Of a DNA stretch of 64,000 bases, positions 18,447 to 26,702 are shown in pieces. The notes below the pieces were generated by a model. It was not told where the DNA came from. It did no database searches and saw only the letters and a program-made list of their open reading frames with translations. Position 1 is the first letter of the stretch, and every line of letters starts with the position of its first letter. Both the position numbers and the translations under genes were made by a program. The stretch is from JAFDXJ01 sp039811225 (GTDB lineage: Bacteria; Bacteroidota; Bacteroidia; Chitinophagales; Chitinophagaceae). Location of the stretch: positions 100,991 to 164,990 of the forward strand of contig JBDHYG010000004.1 of NCBI GenBank assembly GCA_039811225.1, in the 5' to 3' direction.

Positions 18447-18629
18447 AAAGATGCCCAATCAGTTTCCAAAATTTACCTTCATCGGAGATGATCCCAATGC
18501 ATAAGCGCATTCCATACCATCGGCGCATCATGCCGGTTTTGATAACGATGCATAGTTTCAAATATAAACGTAATTATCGTGAACCGATCAATTTGGTTTT
18601 TGGAAAAACGGGGCCAGTCTGACTTTTAA

Positions 18630-19298
18630 TTAAAAGCCTTCGCGCACGATATATTCAGCCGTAATACCCAGGTCTGATAACTGCTTTTCCACTGCATTCA
18701 TCATGGGGTCGGGGCCACAGAGGTAATAATACTTGAGTTGATGATCCATGTTTTTCCCAATTAAATCTTTAGAGATATAGCCATGCTCATACCCTTCTAT
18801 TTTCTCATCGGAAAGAATATTGATAAAATTTTTACCCAGTAATTGATCAAATTTCTCCTGCAGGATAATATCTGATTTTGTTTTATTGGCAAATAAGAGC
18901 TTACTATTTCCAATAGCGTTCTTGGTAGCCAGGTGTTTGAATATGGCGATGAATGGTGTGATCCCAGCACCACCGGCAATAAAAATGCCCTCTCCTTTAT
19001 ACTGAATATCCCCGAAAACATCATGTATGATCAGCTCATCTCCAGCATGCAGGGTAAGCAATTGCGCGGTCACTCCTTTATGTGCCGGATAGGTTTTAAT
19101 GGTAAACTCCAGGTGATCTTCTGAAGGTAATGAGGTAAATGTAAATGGCCTCAACTCTTCGCTCCAACCGGGTTTATTAATGGAAATATCAACTGCCTGG
19201 CCAGGCTGATATACAATACCGGCGGGCTTTTCCGTGGTTATCTGCAACACATCATGTGTCACATGTGTAATTGATTTTATTTTCACTACTGCTTCCAT
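18630..19298 (-). CDS. FAD/NAD(P)-binding ferredoxin reductase-like oxidoreductase
   Basis: 222 residues. The N-terminal beta-barrel carries RPFTFTSLP (about 51-59), the FAD-binding RxFT[FY]TS motif; the C-terminal half has the nucleotide-binding GIFIAGGAGITPFIAIF and the terminal YYLCGPDPMMNAV motif of the ferredoxin-NADP reductase superfamily. It has no 2Fe-2S domain, so it needs a separate electron acceptor. It is the third gene of a unit with an ECF sigma factor and folE, 6 bases after folE, which suggests a shared stress or cofactor-reduction role (inference). Confidence 0.85.
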   Translation of the reverse strand: MEAVVKIKSITHVTHDVLQITTEKPAGIVYQPGQAVDISINKPGWSEELRPFTFTSLPSEDHLEFTIKTYPAHKGVTAQLLTLHAGDELIIHDVFGDIQYKGEGIFIAGGAGITPFIAIFKHLATKNAIGNSKLLFANKTKSDIILQEKFDQLLGKNFINILSDEKIEGYEHGYISKDLIGKNMDHQLKYYYLCGPDPMMNAVEKQLSDLGITAEYIVREGF

Positions 19299-19304
19299 AA
19301 ATGT

Positions 19305-19952
19305 TTACTTTTTGAAATGAATATACGATAAAAATTCCTGTTTGATATTGGGCATTTCAAATTGACCACTATACTCTGCCGTTACGGTTACACTATTTGT
19401 ATCTTTAATTCCCCGGGATGCCACACATAAATGGTCCGCTTCAACCACGACCGCCACATCATCATGCTGCAAGATACTTTTCAATGCATCCGCAATTTGT
19501 ACCGTCAATCTTTCCTGTACCTGCGGGCGTTTTCCATAATATTGAACCAGCCGGTTTAGTTTTGAAAGTCCAATTACCTTATCGTGAGGAATATAGGCTA
19601 CATGCACTTTTCCAATGATAGGCACAAAATGATGCTCGCAATGAGAATAGAGCGTAATATCTTTTTCAACCAACATCTTTTGATAATGGTATTTATTCTC
19701 AAAGAGGCTGATCGATGGTTTGTTTTTGGGATTTAATCCACTGAATATTTCTTCGACATACATTTTGGCTACCCGTTTTGGGGTGCCACGCAGGCTGTCA
19801 TCCTGCAAGTCGAGCCCGAGTGCCTGCATGATTTTGGTAAAATGATATTCTATCTCTTTGATTTTTTCTTCTTCACTTAAAGAGTGTTGATGATTAATCA
19901 GTTTCTTAAATGTAATTCGTTCTTCTGTGTAATTATTCATTTTTTGTAGCAT
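19305..19952 (-). CDS. folE: GTP cyclohydrolase I
   Basis: 215 residues. It catalyses GTP to 7,8-dihydroneopterin triphosphate, the entry step to folate and tetrahydropterins. Visible motifs: LRGTPKRVAKMYVEE, the zinc and substrate site LYSHCEHHFVPIIGK, GLSKLNRLVQYYGKRPQVQE, and ADHLCVASRGIKDTNS with the third zinc-ligand cysteine. All key Cys/His are present, so it is type IA and zinc-dependent. The alternative start at 19940 (MNNYTEERI) is equally possible. It begins 5 bases after the sigma factor stop and is followed after 6 bases by the reductase. Confidence 0.95.
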   Translation of the reverse strand: MLQKMNNYTEERITFKKLINHQHSLSEEEKIKEIEYHFTKIMQALGLDLQDDSLRGTPKRVAKMYVEEIFSGLNPKNKPSISLFENKYHYQKMLVEKDITLYSHCEHHFVPIIGKVHVAYIPHDKVIGLSKLNRLVQYYGKRPQVQERLTVQIADALKSILQHDDVAVVVEADHLCVASRGIKDTNSVTVTAEYSGQFEMPNIKQEFLSYIHFKK

Positions 19953-19957
19953 TAAAA

Positions 19958-20608
19958 TTAAAGTTCTTGTATCCGTTTCATAACATTTTCCACGATTTTA
20001 TCGCAGTAAACCAGGTTAAATTCAAACAACTGTCCGGGAGAATACACTTTTTCAATTTCAGTTCGCAGCATTGCCTTTGCCCGGTTTAAACGGACTTTGA
20101 CATTTGCTTCAGAAATTTGCAGTAAGGCGGCTGTCTCCGCTATATTGAAACCATTCATTTCCCGCAATGAAAAAACCATCCGGTAATCAAAGGGAATATT
20201 TGCGATTGCCTGCTCAATAGTGTGGGCCAGTTCCCGCCTTTGATACATCGAATCGCTTGAGGAAGGTGTATTACTAAACATGGGTATTGCATTTTCATTG
20301 ATGGCAACAGAAGAGGCCATTTTATATGATTTTTTTTCTTTTTTTCTATAACAATTATTCAGCATTATCCGGGTCAGCCAGGTTTTAAAGGAAGCCTGGC
20401 CGGTAAATTGGTGCAGGTTTTTATAGGCGTCAACAAAACTATCCTGCATGAGGTCCTCTGTATCTTCATGCTGGTAATTATAGGAGCGCCCGATTTTATA
20501 TAAATAAGGATTATACCGGCGGATAATGATTTCAAATAATTCCTTTTCTCCCTGCTGTATCCGCTGAATGAGCTCGGTCTCATTTAAAGCTTCCGTATGA
20601 GGCAACAT
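19958..20608 (-). CDS. ECF-type RNA polymerase sigma factor (first of operon with folE)
   Basis: 216 residues from the ATG at 20608. An earlier in-frame ATG at 20632 is less likely because the ECF-like promoter at 20638-20663 would leave it no leader. Region 2 is visible as LYKIGRSYNYQHEDTEDLMQDSFVDAYKNL and region 4 as IANIPFDYRMVFSLREMNGFNIAETAALLQISEANVKVRLNRAKAML, the usual helix-turn-helix. No anti-sigma gene follows; instead folE and a flavin reductase are directly downstream, so the factor may respond to a cytoplasmic signal or be controlled at its own promoter. Confidence 0.88.
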   Translation of the reverse strand: MLPHTEALNETELIQRIQQGEKELFEIIIRRYNPYLYKIGRSYNYQHEDTEDLMQDSFVDAYKNLHQFTGQASFKTWLTRIMLNNCYRKKEKKSYKMASSVAINENAIPMFSNTPSSSDSMYQRRELAHTIEQAIANIPFDYRMVFSLREMNGFNIAETAALLQISEANVKVRLNRAKAMLRTEIEKVYSPGQLFEFNLVYCDKIVENVMKRIQEL

Positions 20609-20637
20609 ATGTAAATTTTTCTTTGTACACATTATTA

Positions 20638-20663
20638 GAGTCTTTAGCCTTTCAAAAGGTTAC
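20638..20663 (-). promoter_or_regulatory. ECF-type promoter upstream of the first sigma factor gene
   Basis: On the minus strand GTAACC (20663-20658) is followed after 15 bases by GACTC (20642-20638). An AAC-containing -35 element with a short -10 at this spacing is characteristic of ECF promoters. The second ECF gene in this window has a similar arrangement, so both may be autoregulated. Confidence 0.4.
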
Positions 20664-20733
20664 AAGGCCGGACTCTTTTTTTGAGAATTATTTCCTGGAA
20701 ATATAAATATTTCAACAGGAAATCAATCATGCT

Positions 20734-20760
20734 CAAAAAAAATCCCGCATTTAGCGGGAT
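20734..20760 (-). terminator. Rho-independent terminator of the FKBP gene
   Basis: ATCCCGC (20742-20748) and GCGGGAT (20754-20760) pair around a 5-base loop; on the minus strand the stem is followed by a T run. It sits 24 bases after the FKBP stop. Confidence 0.85.
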
Positions 20761-20783
20761 GTTTTGACAATTATGTTTGTAGA

Positions 20784-21725
20784 TTATTTCTGCCCGGTTA
20801 CCGGTGCAACAGGAGGTGCAACTGGTGGTGCAGCAACAGGAGTTGGTTTTACATCCAGGACTTCAATATCAAATACCAGGTTGGAGAAGCCGGGTATCGG
20901 GCCGGAAGCCATTTCACCATAACCCAGGAATGCCGGGATCACCACTTTCCCTTTGCCACCTTTTCCAAAATACTGTATTCCTTCTTCCAGGCCCGGGATG
21001 ACACGCATACCTCCACCGCCTACAGAAATCTCCAGTGGTGCATCCTGGCCGGCCGGCTTACCTATATTGGAATCAAATTCAAACCCATTTGCCTGCAAGG
21101 TACCTTTGTAACGTACACTGGCTGTTTTCCCTGAATCTACTTTATTATTCATATCCCCCGGATTTTCTAGGACAACAAAAGCTCCGCTCTTGGTTTTTTG
21201 TGCTTTATCCATCCATTTATTCTTCACCAAAAATGCCTGGGCAGATGCAATCTCTCTTTGCCTTTCTATCTCCAGTTCTTTATCATAATCTTTTTTAATT
21301 TCTTCTTCATTATTATATGTAGCCATTACTTTCATCTTGCATATTATATTCCTGTCACTCGCAAATACACTGTCATATTTTTCGATGGCTTTTCTTTGAA
21401 CCAGGGAATCTATACTCAGGACAACAACCACGCTATCGCCTACTTTACATTTCGGTAAAATTTCCATGAATGAATAAACAGCACCTTTTGAAGTATCAAT
21501 CTGCATAAAGGCAGGTATCTTATTAAAAGTTGTATTCAGGATAGTATCATGATAATCCGGTATACTGAATTCAAGATTTAATTTCACATATTTTCCCGGT
21601 TCCAGCTTGGCACCTTCTTTAGAGGGAAAAATTTTATAGGCAAGACCTGATTCGGTTTTGTCATAGTTCAGGTTGCAGGATGCCAGAAATGCCATGGCTA
21701 TTACTGCAAGCATCATTCTTTTCAT
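20784..21725 (-). CDS. FKBP-type peptidyl-prolyl isomerase lipoprotein
   Basis: 313 residues. A lipoprotein signal peptide ends at FLASC (Cys17). The C-terminal FKBP domain spans about 185-292, with VRYKGTLQANGFEFDS, VIPGLEEGIQYFGKGGKGKVVIPAFLGYG and LVFDIEVLD, the conserved core of the prolyl isomerase pocket. The middle region (about 20-180) resembles an N-terminal FKBP-like or dimerisation domain but lacks clear motifs. The tail is Pro/Val/Ala-rich. It likely assists folding of exported proteins in the periplasm. The gene is 45 bases downstream of the DHH phosphoesterase gene and ends at a strong terminator. Confidence 0.9.
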   Translation of the reverse strand: MKRMMLAVIAMAFLASCNLNYDKTESGLAYKIFPSKEGAKLEPGKYVKLNLEFSIPDYHDTILNTTFNKIPAFMQIDTSKGAVYSFMEILPKCKVGDSVVVVLSIDSLVQRKAIEKYDSVFASDRNIICKMKVMATYNNEEEIKKDYDKELEIERQREIASAQAFLVKNKWMDKAQKTKSGAFVVLENPGDMNNKVDSGKTASVRYKGTLQANGFEFDSNIGKPAGQDAPLEISVGGGGMRVIPGLEEGIQYFGKGGKGKVVIPAFLGYGEMASGPIPGFSNLVFDIEVLDVKPTPVAAPPVAPPVAPVTGQK

Positions 21726-21770
21726 TTGATTTTTATTTGTTTTAAATTGGTAAAAAAATTATGAGTTGAT

Positions 21771-22781
21771 TTATGATGACAACTGTTCTGCGTACAATTT
21801 CAAATATGCTATAAAGGAACGTACATTGTTTTCAAAGCTTTCTTTATTTCCTCCACCGGCGGCATTTAAATGCCCACCTCCATGAAAATGTTTCCGGGCA
21901 AACTGGTTAACATCAAAGTCCCCCTTACTACGGAAGCTCCATTTTCTTTCTTCTTTTCTATCTATCAGTAATGCGCCAAAGCGGATCCCTTCTATGGTCA
22001 ACAAATAATTTACCAGGCCTTCTGTGTCCCCGGTTTTAATGCCATACTTCATCACATCTGTTCCAGGAATGGCCATGAATGCCGTATTATATTCATAGAA
22101 CACTTCCATACGGTGTAGTAAGGCATTGCCGATAAATCGCAGGCGACTTTCAGAAAAATTATCAAAAAGGTTTTCAAAAATTTTGGCATGATCAATACCC
22201 AGGTCAATCAAGTGGGCCACAATGCGATGTACTTGCGCTGTGGCTGAAGGAAAACGAAAGGAGCCGGTATCCGTTAGCAAACCGGTATAAATACAGGTAG
22301 CCATATCCCTGTTTAGGATATTGGCATGTGGTGAAGCCATAATAAAATCATACACCATTTCACAGGTCGAGCTTTTAGACACATTGCTTACGCCGAAATG
22401 AAAAGCGGATTCCTGTGGTTGCTGGTGATGATCAATCAATACTTTGATGCAATTTAAATCTGCAAGTGTTTTCTCCATACCTTTTGTCCGGTGCAGAATA
22501 TTGAAATCGAGGCAAAACAGGAAATCTGTTTCTGCCAGTATTTGTTCTGCTTTTTCCCGGGAGGCCTCATAATCGAGCACGCCTTCATTACCCGGCAGCC
22601 AATTCAGAAATTTTGCCCAGTTTGTCGGGGAAATAACTGTTACCGTATGACCCAGCCTTTGTAAAAAATGATACAAACCCAGGGCAGCCCCCATAGCATC
22701 CCCATCCGGCTTTTGATGCATGGTAATAACTATTTTTTTAGGACTTTGAAGAGCTGGGTAAACCCCATTTATCGGCTGCAT
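21771..22781 (-). CDS. DHH/DHHA1 phosphoesterase (NrnA-like nanoRNase/pAp phosphatase)
   Basis: 336 residues from the ATG at 22781; the longer in-frame start at 22826 would take in the promoter region. The DHH domain motifs are HQKPDGDAMG (22-31), LDFN, DHHQQPQE and GLLTDTGSFRF; the DHHA1 domain ends with the glycine-rich KHFHGGGHLNAAGG. All metal-binding Asp/His are present. NrnA enzymes degrade 2-5 nt RNA and dephosphorylate pAp to AMP; related members cleave cyclic dinucleotide products such as pApA. Which applies here cannot be told from sequence. It is divergent from ndk, another nucleotide enzyme. Confidence 0.9.
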   Translation of the reverse strand: MQPINGVYPALQSPKKIVITMHQKPDGDAMGAALGLYHFLQRLGHTVTVISPTNWAKFLNWLPGNEGVLDYEASREKAEQILAETDFLFCLDFNILHRTKGMEKTLADLNCIKVLIDHHQQPQESAFHFGVSNVSKSSTCEMVYDFIMASPHANILNRDMATCIYTGLLTDTGSFRFPSATAQVHRIVAHLIDLGIDHAKIFENLFDNFSESRLRFIGNALLHRMEVFYEYNTAFMAIPGTDVMKYGIKTGDTEGLVNYLLTIEGIRFGALLIDRKEERKWSFRSKGDFDVNQFARKHFHGGGHLNAAGGGNKESFENNVRSFIAYLKLYAEQLSS

Positions 22782-22795
22782 AATTAGAATGTGCG

Positions 22796-22827
22796 CAAAA
22801 TTGCTGTTTTCGGGGCAATCGGACAAA
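22796..22827 (-). promoter_or_regulatory. Promoter of the DHH phosphoesterase gene
   Basis: On the minus strand TTTG (22827-22824) is followed after 20 bases by CAATTTTG (22803-22796), one mismatch from TAnnTTTG. The spacing fits the Bacteroidota -33/-7 architecture and supports the ATG at 22781. Confidence 0.4.
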
Positions 22828-22896
22828 CTATTTAGCGCTATTTAATAAAAGAATAGTGAATTCAGATATACTTTGCTTTAAAAACTTCCATTAATA

Positions 22897-22928
22897 TTGG
22901 TAAATTATTTCCCGGCGGCTTAGTTTTG
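22897..22928 (+). promoter_or_regulatory. Promoter of ndk
   Basis: TTG (22897-22899) is followed after 21 bases by TAGTTTTG (22921-22928), an exact -7 match. The ndk ATG lies 16 bases further on. Confidence 0.55.
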
Positions 22929-22944
22929 CGGCAAATTTTTAAAA

Positions 22945-23361
22945 ATGACCAACAGGACTTTTACTATGGTTAAACCTGATGCTACTGCAAAAGGTTATAC
23001 CGGTGCTATTATTGACAGGATGCTCCAGGCAGGCTTTTCCATTAAAGCCATGAAATGGACCAGGTTGACCAAAGAACAAGCGGGTGCATTTTATGCCGTG
23101 CATAAAGAAAGGCCTTTTTATGAAGAACTGATTACGTTCATGAGCAGTGGCCCTATCGTGGCAGCTATCCTGGAAAAAGATAATGCAGTGGCTGCATTCC
23201 GGGAATTGATTGGTGCTACCGATCCGGCAAAAGCAGCAGCAGGTACCATTCGTAAGGACTTCGCCAGCTCGATGGGTGAAAATGCCGTTCATGGCAGTGA
23301 TAGTGATGAAAATGCAGCTATTGAAGGGAATTTCTTTTTCAGTGAGTTGGAACGTTTTTAA
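22945..23361 (+). CDS. ndk: Nucleoside diphosphate kinase
   Basis: 138 residues, the normal size. It transfers the gamma-phosphate from ATP to NDPs through a phospho-histidine. The active-site histidine is H116 in GENAVHGSDS; TFTMVKPDA at the N-terminus and RKDFASSMGENAVH are the family signature. Cytoplasmic, probably a hexamer. It is transcribed alone from its own promoter and is divergent from the DHH phosphoesterase gene. A gap of only 6 bases separates it from the convergent dehydrogenase-like gene. Confidence 0.97.
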   Translation: MTNRTFTMVKPDATAKGYTGAIIDRMLQAGFSIKAMKWTRLTKEQAGAFYAVHKERPFYEELITFMSSGPIVAAILEKDNAVAAFRELIGATDPAKAAAGTIRKDFASSMGENAVHGSDSDENAAIEGNFFFSELERF

Positions 23362-23367
23362 TGGTAC

Positions 23368-24684
23368 TCATTTCCCGGTGTAGGAAATTTTATAGATCGT
23401 ACCTTTTACATCATCACTTACATATAAAGAACCATCCGGGCCGAGCGCCAGGCCACAAGGCCTATGCAATGCTTCGCCCGGATATTTTATATCCCGGGCT
23501 CCCGCAAAATTATCTGCAAATATTTCCCAGGTACCTGCCGGTTTTCCATTTTTAAATGGTTGAAACGCCACGAGGTAACCTTTTTGCGGCAAAGGCGCCC
23601 TGTTCCAGGAACCATGAAATGCTATAAATGCTCCGTCTTTATAATGTGCCGGGAATTGCTCCCCGGTATAAAATAATAAACCATTAGGAGCCATATGTGC
23701 CGGATAAGCAGCTACCGGATCCAGGGCATTTTTGCCTCCTTCTTTTTTCCCATCGCCACCATATTCGGGGCTAATAATTTTTTTATGCTGTAAACCATCA
23801 TAATAAATGTACGGCCAGCCACAATCGGCGCCTGGGTATAAGGCATATAAACATTCGGCAGGTAAATCTGCGCTTTGCTGGGCCGTGTAGATTTTAGGGA
23901 AAAGATCATGCAACTGATCACGGCCATGTTGCATCACAAAAAGCTGATTGAGTTGTGTATTCCAATCCAGGCCAACTACATTTCGCAGGCCGGTCGCATA
24001 CCGGGTTCCCTGTGCATAGGATTGATTCGACACATTATTTTTAAATTGCCAAATACCACCTGCTCTTTCTAAAATCGGGCAAGGCATCATGCCTTTGGAA
24101 TCTTTGCCCCGATCTACTTCCTGGCAGGCATTGGAATAAGCGCCGATATTGACATACAGGTTTCCTTTATTATCCAATGCAATGGATTTAGAAGTGTGTT
24201 GATTGCGGCTTTCCAGTCCGGTGACAATCTTTTCGGGATTATTTTCATCCGTAACTTTAAAATTATTATTCAAGGCATAACGAAAGATTTCCTTATCTGA
24301 AGATGCATAGAGATAATTATCTTTTATCGCTATACCCGTGCCACCATAATTACCAAATCCCTGCTGCTGATATTTTTCTCCTGTTCCTGTTTTATGCAAC
24401 CAGATAATACCTGCACCATTTTTAGGACGGCCAAGTTTGATATACACATCGCCATTCGGGGCAACAGCCAAATGACGTGCATTACCTAAGTTATCTGCAA
24501 TGATTGTTGCTGTAAAACCTGCAGGTAGTTGCAGCCCCGCTGCCATAACCATACTGTCTTCTTGTACAAATATTGTATCCTGCCGGGATGAAACGACAGG
24601 TTCTGCTGATTGGGAACCACAAGATAAAAACGTACTGCTGACTAAAAGAAAGCAAGTTGCGAAGAAGAGAATTGCTTTTTTCAT
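23368..24684 (-). CDS. Glucose/sorbosone dehydrogenase-like beta-propeller lipoprotein
   Basis: 438 residues from the ATG at 24684. The lipoprotein signal ends in FLSC. The mature part is a beta-propeller with family segments HLAVAPNGDVYIKLG, GTGIAIKDNYLYASSDKEIFRY, GLDWNTQLNQLFVMQHGRDQL, LYPGADCGWPYIYYDG and HGSWNRAPLPQKGYLVAFQPF. These match the GSDH group (L-sorbosone dehydrogenase and soluble glucose dehydrogenase relatives), which may bind PQQ and oxidise sugars. Many Bacteroidota members are uncharacterised, so enzymatic activity is inferred. It starts about 16 bases after the aminotransferase-fold gene in the same unit. Confidence 0.82.
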   Translation of the reverse strand: MKKAILFFATCFLLVSSTFLSCGSQSAEPVVSSRQDTIFVQEDSMVMAAGLQLPAGFTATIIADNLGNARHLAVAPNGDVYIKLGRPKNGAGIIWLHKTGTGEKYQQQGFGNYGGTGIAIKDNYLYASSDKEIFRYALNNNFKVTDENNPEKIVTGLESRNQHTSKSIALDNKGNLYVNIGAYSNACQEVDRGKDSKGMMPCPILERAGGIWQFKNNVSNQSYAQGTRYATGLRNVVGLDWNTQLNQLFVMQHGRDQLHDLFPKIYTAQQSADLPAECLYALYPGADCGWPYIYYDGLQHKKIISPEYGGDGKKEGGKNALDPVAAYPAHMAPNGLLFYTGEQFPAHYKDGAFIAFHGSWNRAPLPQKGYLVAFQPFKNGKPAGTWEIFADNFAGARDIKYPGEALHRPCGLALGPDGSLYVSDDVKGTIYKISYTGK

Positions 24685-24700
24685 ACACACTATTTTTTAG

Positions 24701-25786
24701 TCAGGTTGCGGAAGCCTTATTTTCCTTTTCTTTCCATGCGGCTAAAGCATGCAGCAATTTACGGTTTTCTTCGGTTGAGCCAATGGAAATACGCAGGCAT
24801 TGATTAAAAAATTTGTCCTCCCAAAAAGGTTGGACGGCAATGTCATTTTCTTCTAGGAAAAGATAAAGCGCTTTTGTATTCCGGCATTGTATCAATAAAA
24901 AATTAGCATCTGAAGGAAATATTGTTTCTATAAAAGGATATTGCTTCAATTGTTCAGCCAGGCTTTTACGCTGGGTGACTATTTCGCGGATAGTAGTATT
25001 TACCTGGTCTAATTTTGAGAATGCTTCTAAAAGAATTTGCGTTACCGGAGCATTGATAGGCCTGGAGACAGGTAAAGTATGCAACAGGTATATGATTTCT
25101 TCAGAGGCAAAAGCCATTTCCACTTCCAGACCAGCCAGGCCCCAGGCATAATGGAAGTTTTGAACGATGAGAAGGTTGGGATAATCATGTAGCAAAGATA
25201 TCAGGGAGTGGTGCCTGGAAAAATTAATAAAGGATTCATCCAGAACGAGCTGGCCGGAAAAATTATTGAGGATTGTTTCCAGGTCATCCAGTATCATATT
25301 ATTCCCGGTAACATAATTTGGAGAGGCTATCCAAATTAATTTGGTCTTGTCCTGCACGGCATGTTCAAAATGCAGCAAGTCCAATTGCCTGTTTTCGGCA
25401 AGAGGTACCTCGTGGTAATTGATATTGTTAAAGGTACAAATTGATATCAGTGCACCGGGAGCGGGTGTACATAAAAGCACTTGATCAGTTGCCGGTTCGC
25501 AAATTGTACGTACTAACAAATCAAATAAAGAAAAATAACCCATGGATAGAAAGATCTTTTCCGGAGGTACATTTTTTATTTTTCCTATTTCAGCAATCAG
25601 GTATGCATTATCGGTATTTGACAGAAAACGATTATACCATTTGAGTGTTGGAGAACCCAGCGGATTTTCATTATTGTATAAACGAATTTTCTTTTCATCC
25701 TGGCGGGTAATTTCCTGTTGTTTTTTTTCCAGGAATTTTTTGGTGCTACTATTAAGTAAATGATCCATCTTCATATCGTCGGGCAA
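24701..25786 (-). CDS. HisC-like aminotransferase-fold protein lacking the catalytic lysine
   Basis: 361 residues aligning along its length with histidinol-phosphate/class I-II aminotransferases: NENPLGSP (39-46), the PLP-site ASPNYVTGN (154-162), LDESFINFS (182-190, Asp183), and the C-terminal LRISIGSTEEN (331-341). At the PLP-lysine site, normally SKAFGLAGLR, it reads HYAWGLAGLE (212-221): Tyr213 replaces the Schiff-base lysine and Glu221 the arginine. The codon TAT at 25148-25150 was read directly. It therefore should not form an internal aldimine; it may be a pseudoenzyme, a PLP-independent enzyme or a binding protein. Not recognised as any named family. Middle gene of a unit with a TMEM175-like channel and a GSDH-like lipoprotein. 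Confidence 0.8.
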   Translation of the reverse strand: MPDDMKMDHLLNSSTKKFLEKKQQEITRQDEKKIRLYNNENPLGSPTLKWYNRFLSNTDNAYLIAEIGKIKNVPPEKIFLSMGYFSLFDLLVRTICEPATDQVLLCTPAPGALISICTFNNINYHEVPLAENRQLDLLHFEHAVQDKTKLIWIASPNYVTGNNMILDDLETILNNFSGQLVLDESFINFSRHHSLISLLHDYPNLLIVQNFHYAWGLAGLEVEMAFASEEIIYLLHTLPVSRPINAPVTQILLEAFSKLDQVNTTIREIVTQRKSLAEQLKQYPFIETIFPSDANFLLIQCRNTKALYLFLEENDIAVQPFWEDKFFNQCLRISIGSTEENRKLLHALAAWKEKENKASAT

Positions 25787-25801
25787 TTCATGCTGACCTG
25801 T

Positions 25802-26524
25802 TTATAGGCCTGTTGATTTACGTAATTGTTTCTTTTTCTTAGCACGGTAATTATAAAAAATAGCGAGAACGGGGCCAATCAAAAAATAAGTCATACCAGA
25901 TAAGCCCGGTGATGAAAGAATCGCCAAAATGATGGATAATAGCCCAATGCATATCATAATTATATTTACAAAAAGCTTAGTTTTTGTATCAAATATTTCC
26001 GTCCGTGTCAATGCTAATGCTGCCCGCTGAAAATAGGCATGCAGGTACATAAAAAAGAATAGCAAATAAATAAACACAAAACCGATTCCATAAATGATCA
26101 TCAATTTGCCCACATCGCCTTCACTAATGGCAAATGGGGAGTTGCCGACTCCAAAAATTTGTGCACTGAAAAGCAGGCTGAATAGGAATTTCAGCGGGTA
26201 AACATAAAATAAGACCAGGAAAATAAGTGTACAATTTAAAGCAATGGTATTTTTATTATTTAGGCCATAACGCCGGAAGAAAAGATTTTGCTCATACCAA
26301 ATCAGCATTAACAAAAGGAAACTTACTCCGAAAGCAAAAAATCCCCGGATAGTAATCATCAATTCTTCAAAAGTCCGGGGCACTTCCAGGGAGACAATAA
26401 GCAGTGTCACGGCAAATGCAAAAACTGCATCGCTAAATGCCTCAATCCGGAAGATCTCATTTCCGCGTAATCGGAAATCATCTTCCCTTCTGGCCAACTT
26501 TTTCCCCAATTCTTTACGAAACAT
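25802..26524 (-). CDS. TMEM175/DUF1211 family membrane protein
   Basis: 240 residues. The first transmembrane helix contains RIEAFSDAVFAFAVTLLIVSL (around 26-46), the R-x-x-x-FSD motif that defines TMEM175 proteins, in which hydrophobic residues of this helix form the K+ pore. About six helices in total, as expected for bacterial members, which assemble as tetramers. Bacterial TMEM175 conducts potassium with weak selectivity. The C-terminal tail is very basic (YRAKKKKQLRK). First gene of a three-gene unit, with 15 bases before the aminotransferase-fold gene. Confidence 0.85.
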   Translation of the reverse strand: MFRKELGKKLARREDDFRLRGNEIFRIEAFSDAVFAFAVTLLIVSLEVPRTFEELMITIRGFFAFGVSFLLLMLIWYEQNLFFRRYGLNNKNTIALNCTLIFLVLFYVYPLKFLFSLLFSAQIFGVGNSPFAISEGDVGKLMIIYGIGFVFIYLLFFFMYLHAYFQRAALALTRTEIFDTKTKLFVNIIMICIGLLSIILAILSSPGLSGMTYFLIGPVLAIFYNYRAKKKKQLRKSTGL

Positions 26525-26565
26525 AAAATAGCTTTGAAATGTTTATTCAATTGCTAACAATACCT

Positions 26566-26573
26566 CAAAGATA
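26566..26573 (-). promoter_or_regulatory. TAnnTTTG -7 box of the TMEM175-like gene
   Basis: On the minus strand the bases read TATCTTTG, an exact match, 41 bases before the ATG at 26524. It would drive the TMEM175-aminotransferase fold-GSDH unit. Confidence 0.5.
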
Positions 26574-26600
26574 AATGTAAGCCACACTAATTAGTTTTTT

Positions 26601-26632
26601 AAAAAAAAAATTGCCAGGCATTACTGCCTGGC
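26601..26632 (-). terminator. Rho-independent terminator of the sigma factor/barrel operon
   Basis: GCCAGGCA (26613-26620) pairs with TGCCTGGC (26625-26632) around a 4-base loop; on the minus strand a run of about 10 T follows. It lies some 70 bases after the beta-barrel gene. Confidence 0.85.
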
Positions 26633-26702
26633 ATAATTTGACAACGCCTCTTTACCCCTCAATTAAGATTTGTCGTCAAGAAAGAACCGGGAACACAACA
26701 TT

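Noticed and set aside
18459..18629. 170-base gap between methyltransferase and reductase with repeated GCAT-type words
   Set aside because: No clear stem, promoter pair or reading frame; the similar words are too short to be a repeat family.
20641..20680. GAGTC...GACTC inverted repeat with T run before the first sigma gene, as a plus-strand terminator
   Set aside because: No plus-strand gene precedes it. The -10 and -35 boxes of the minus-strand ECF promoter explain the sequence better.
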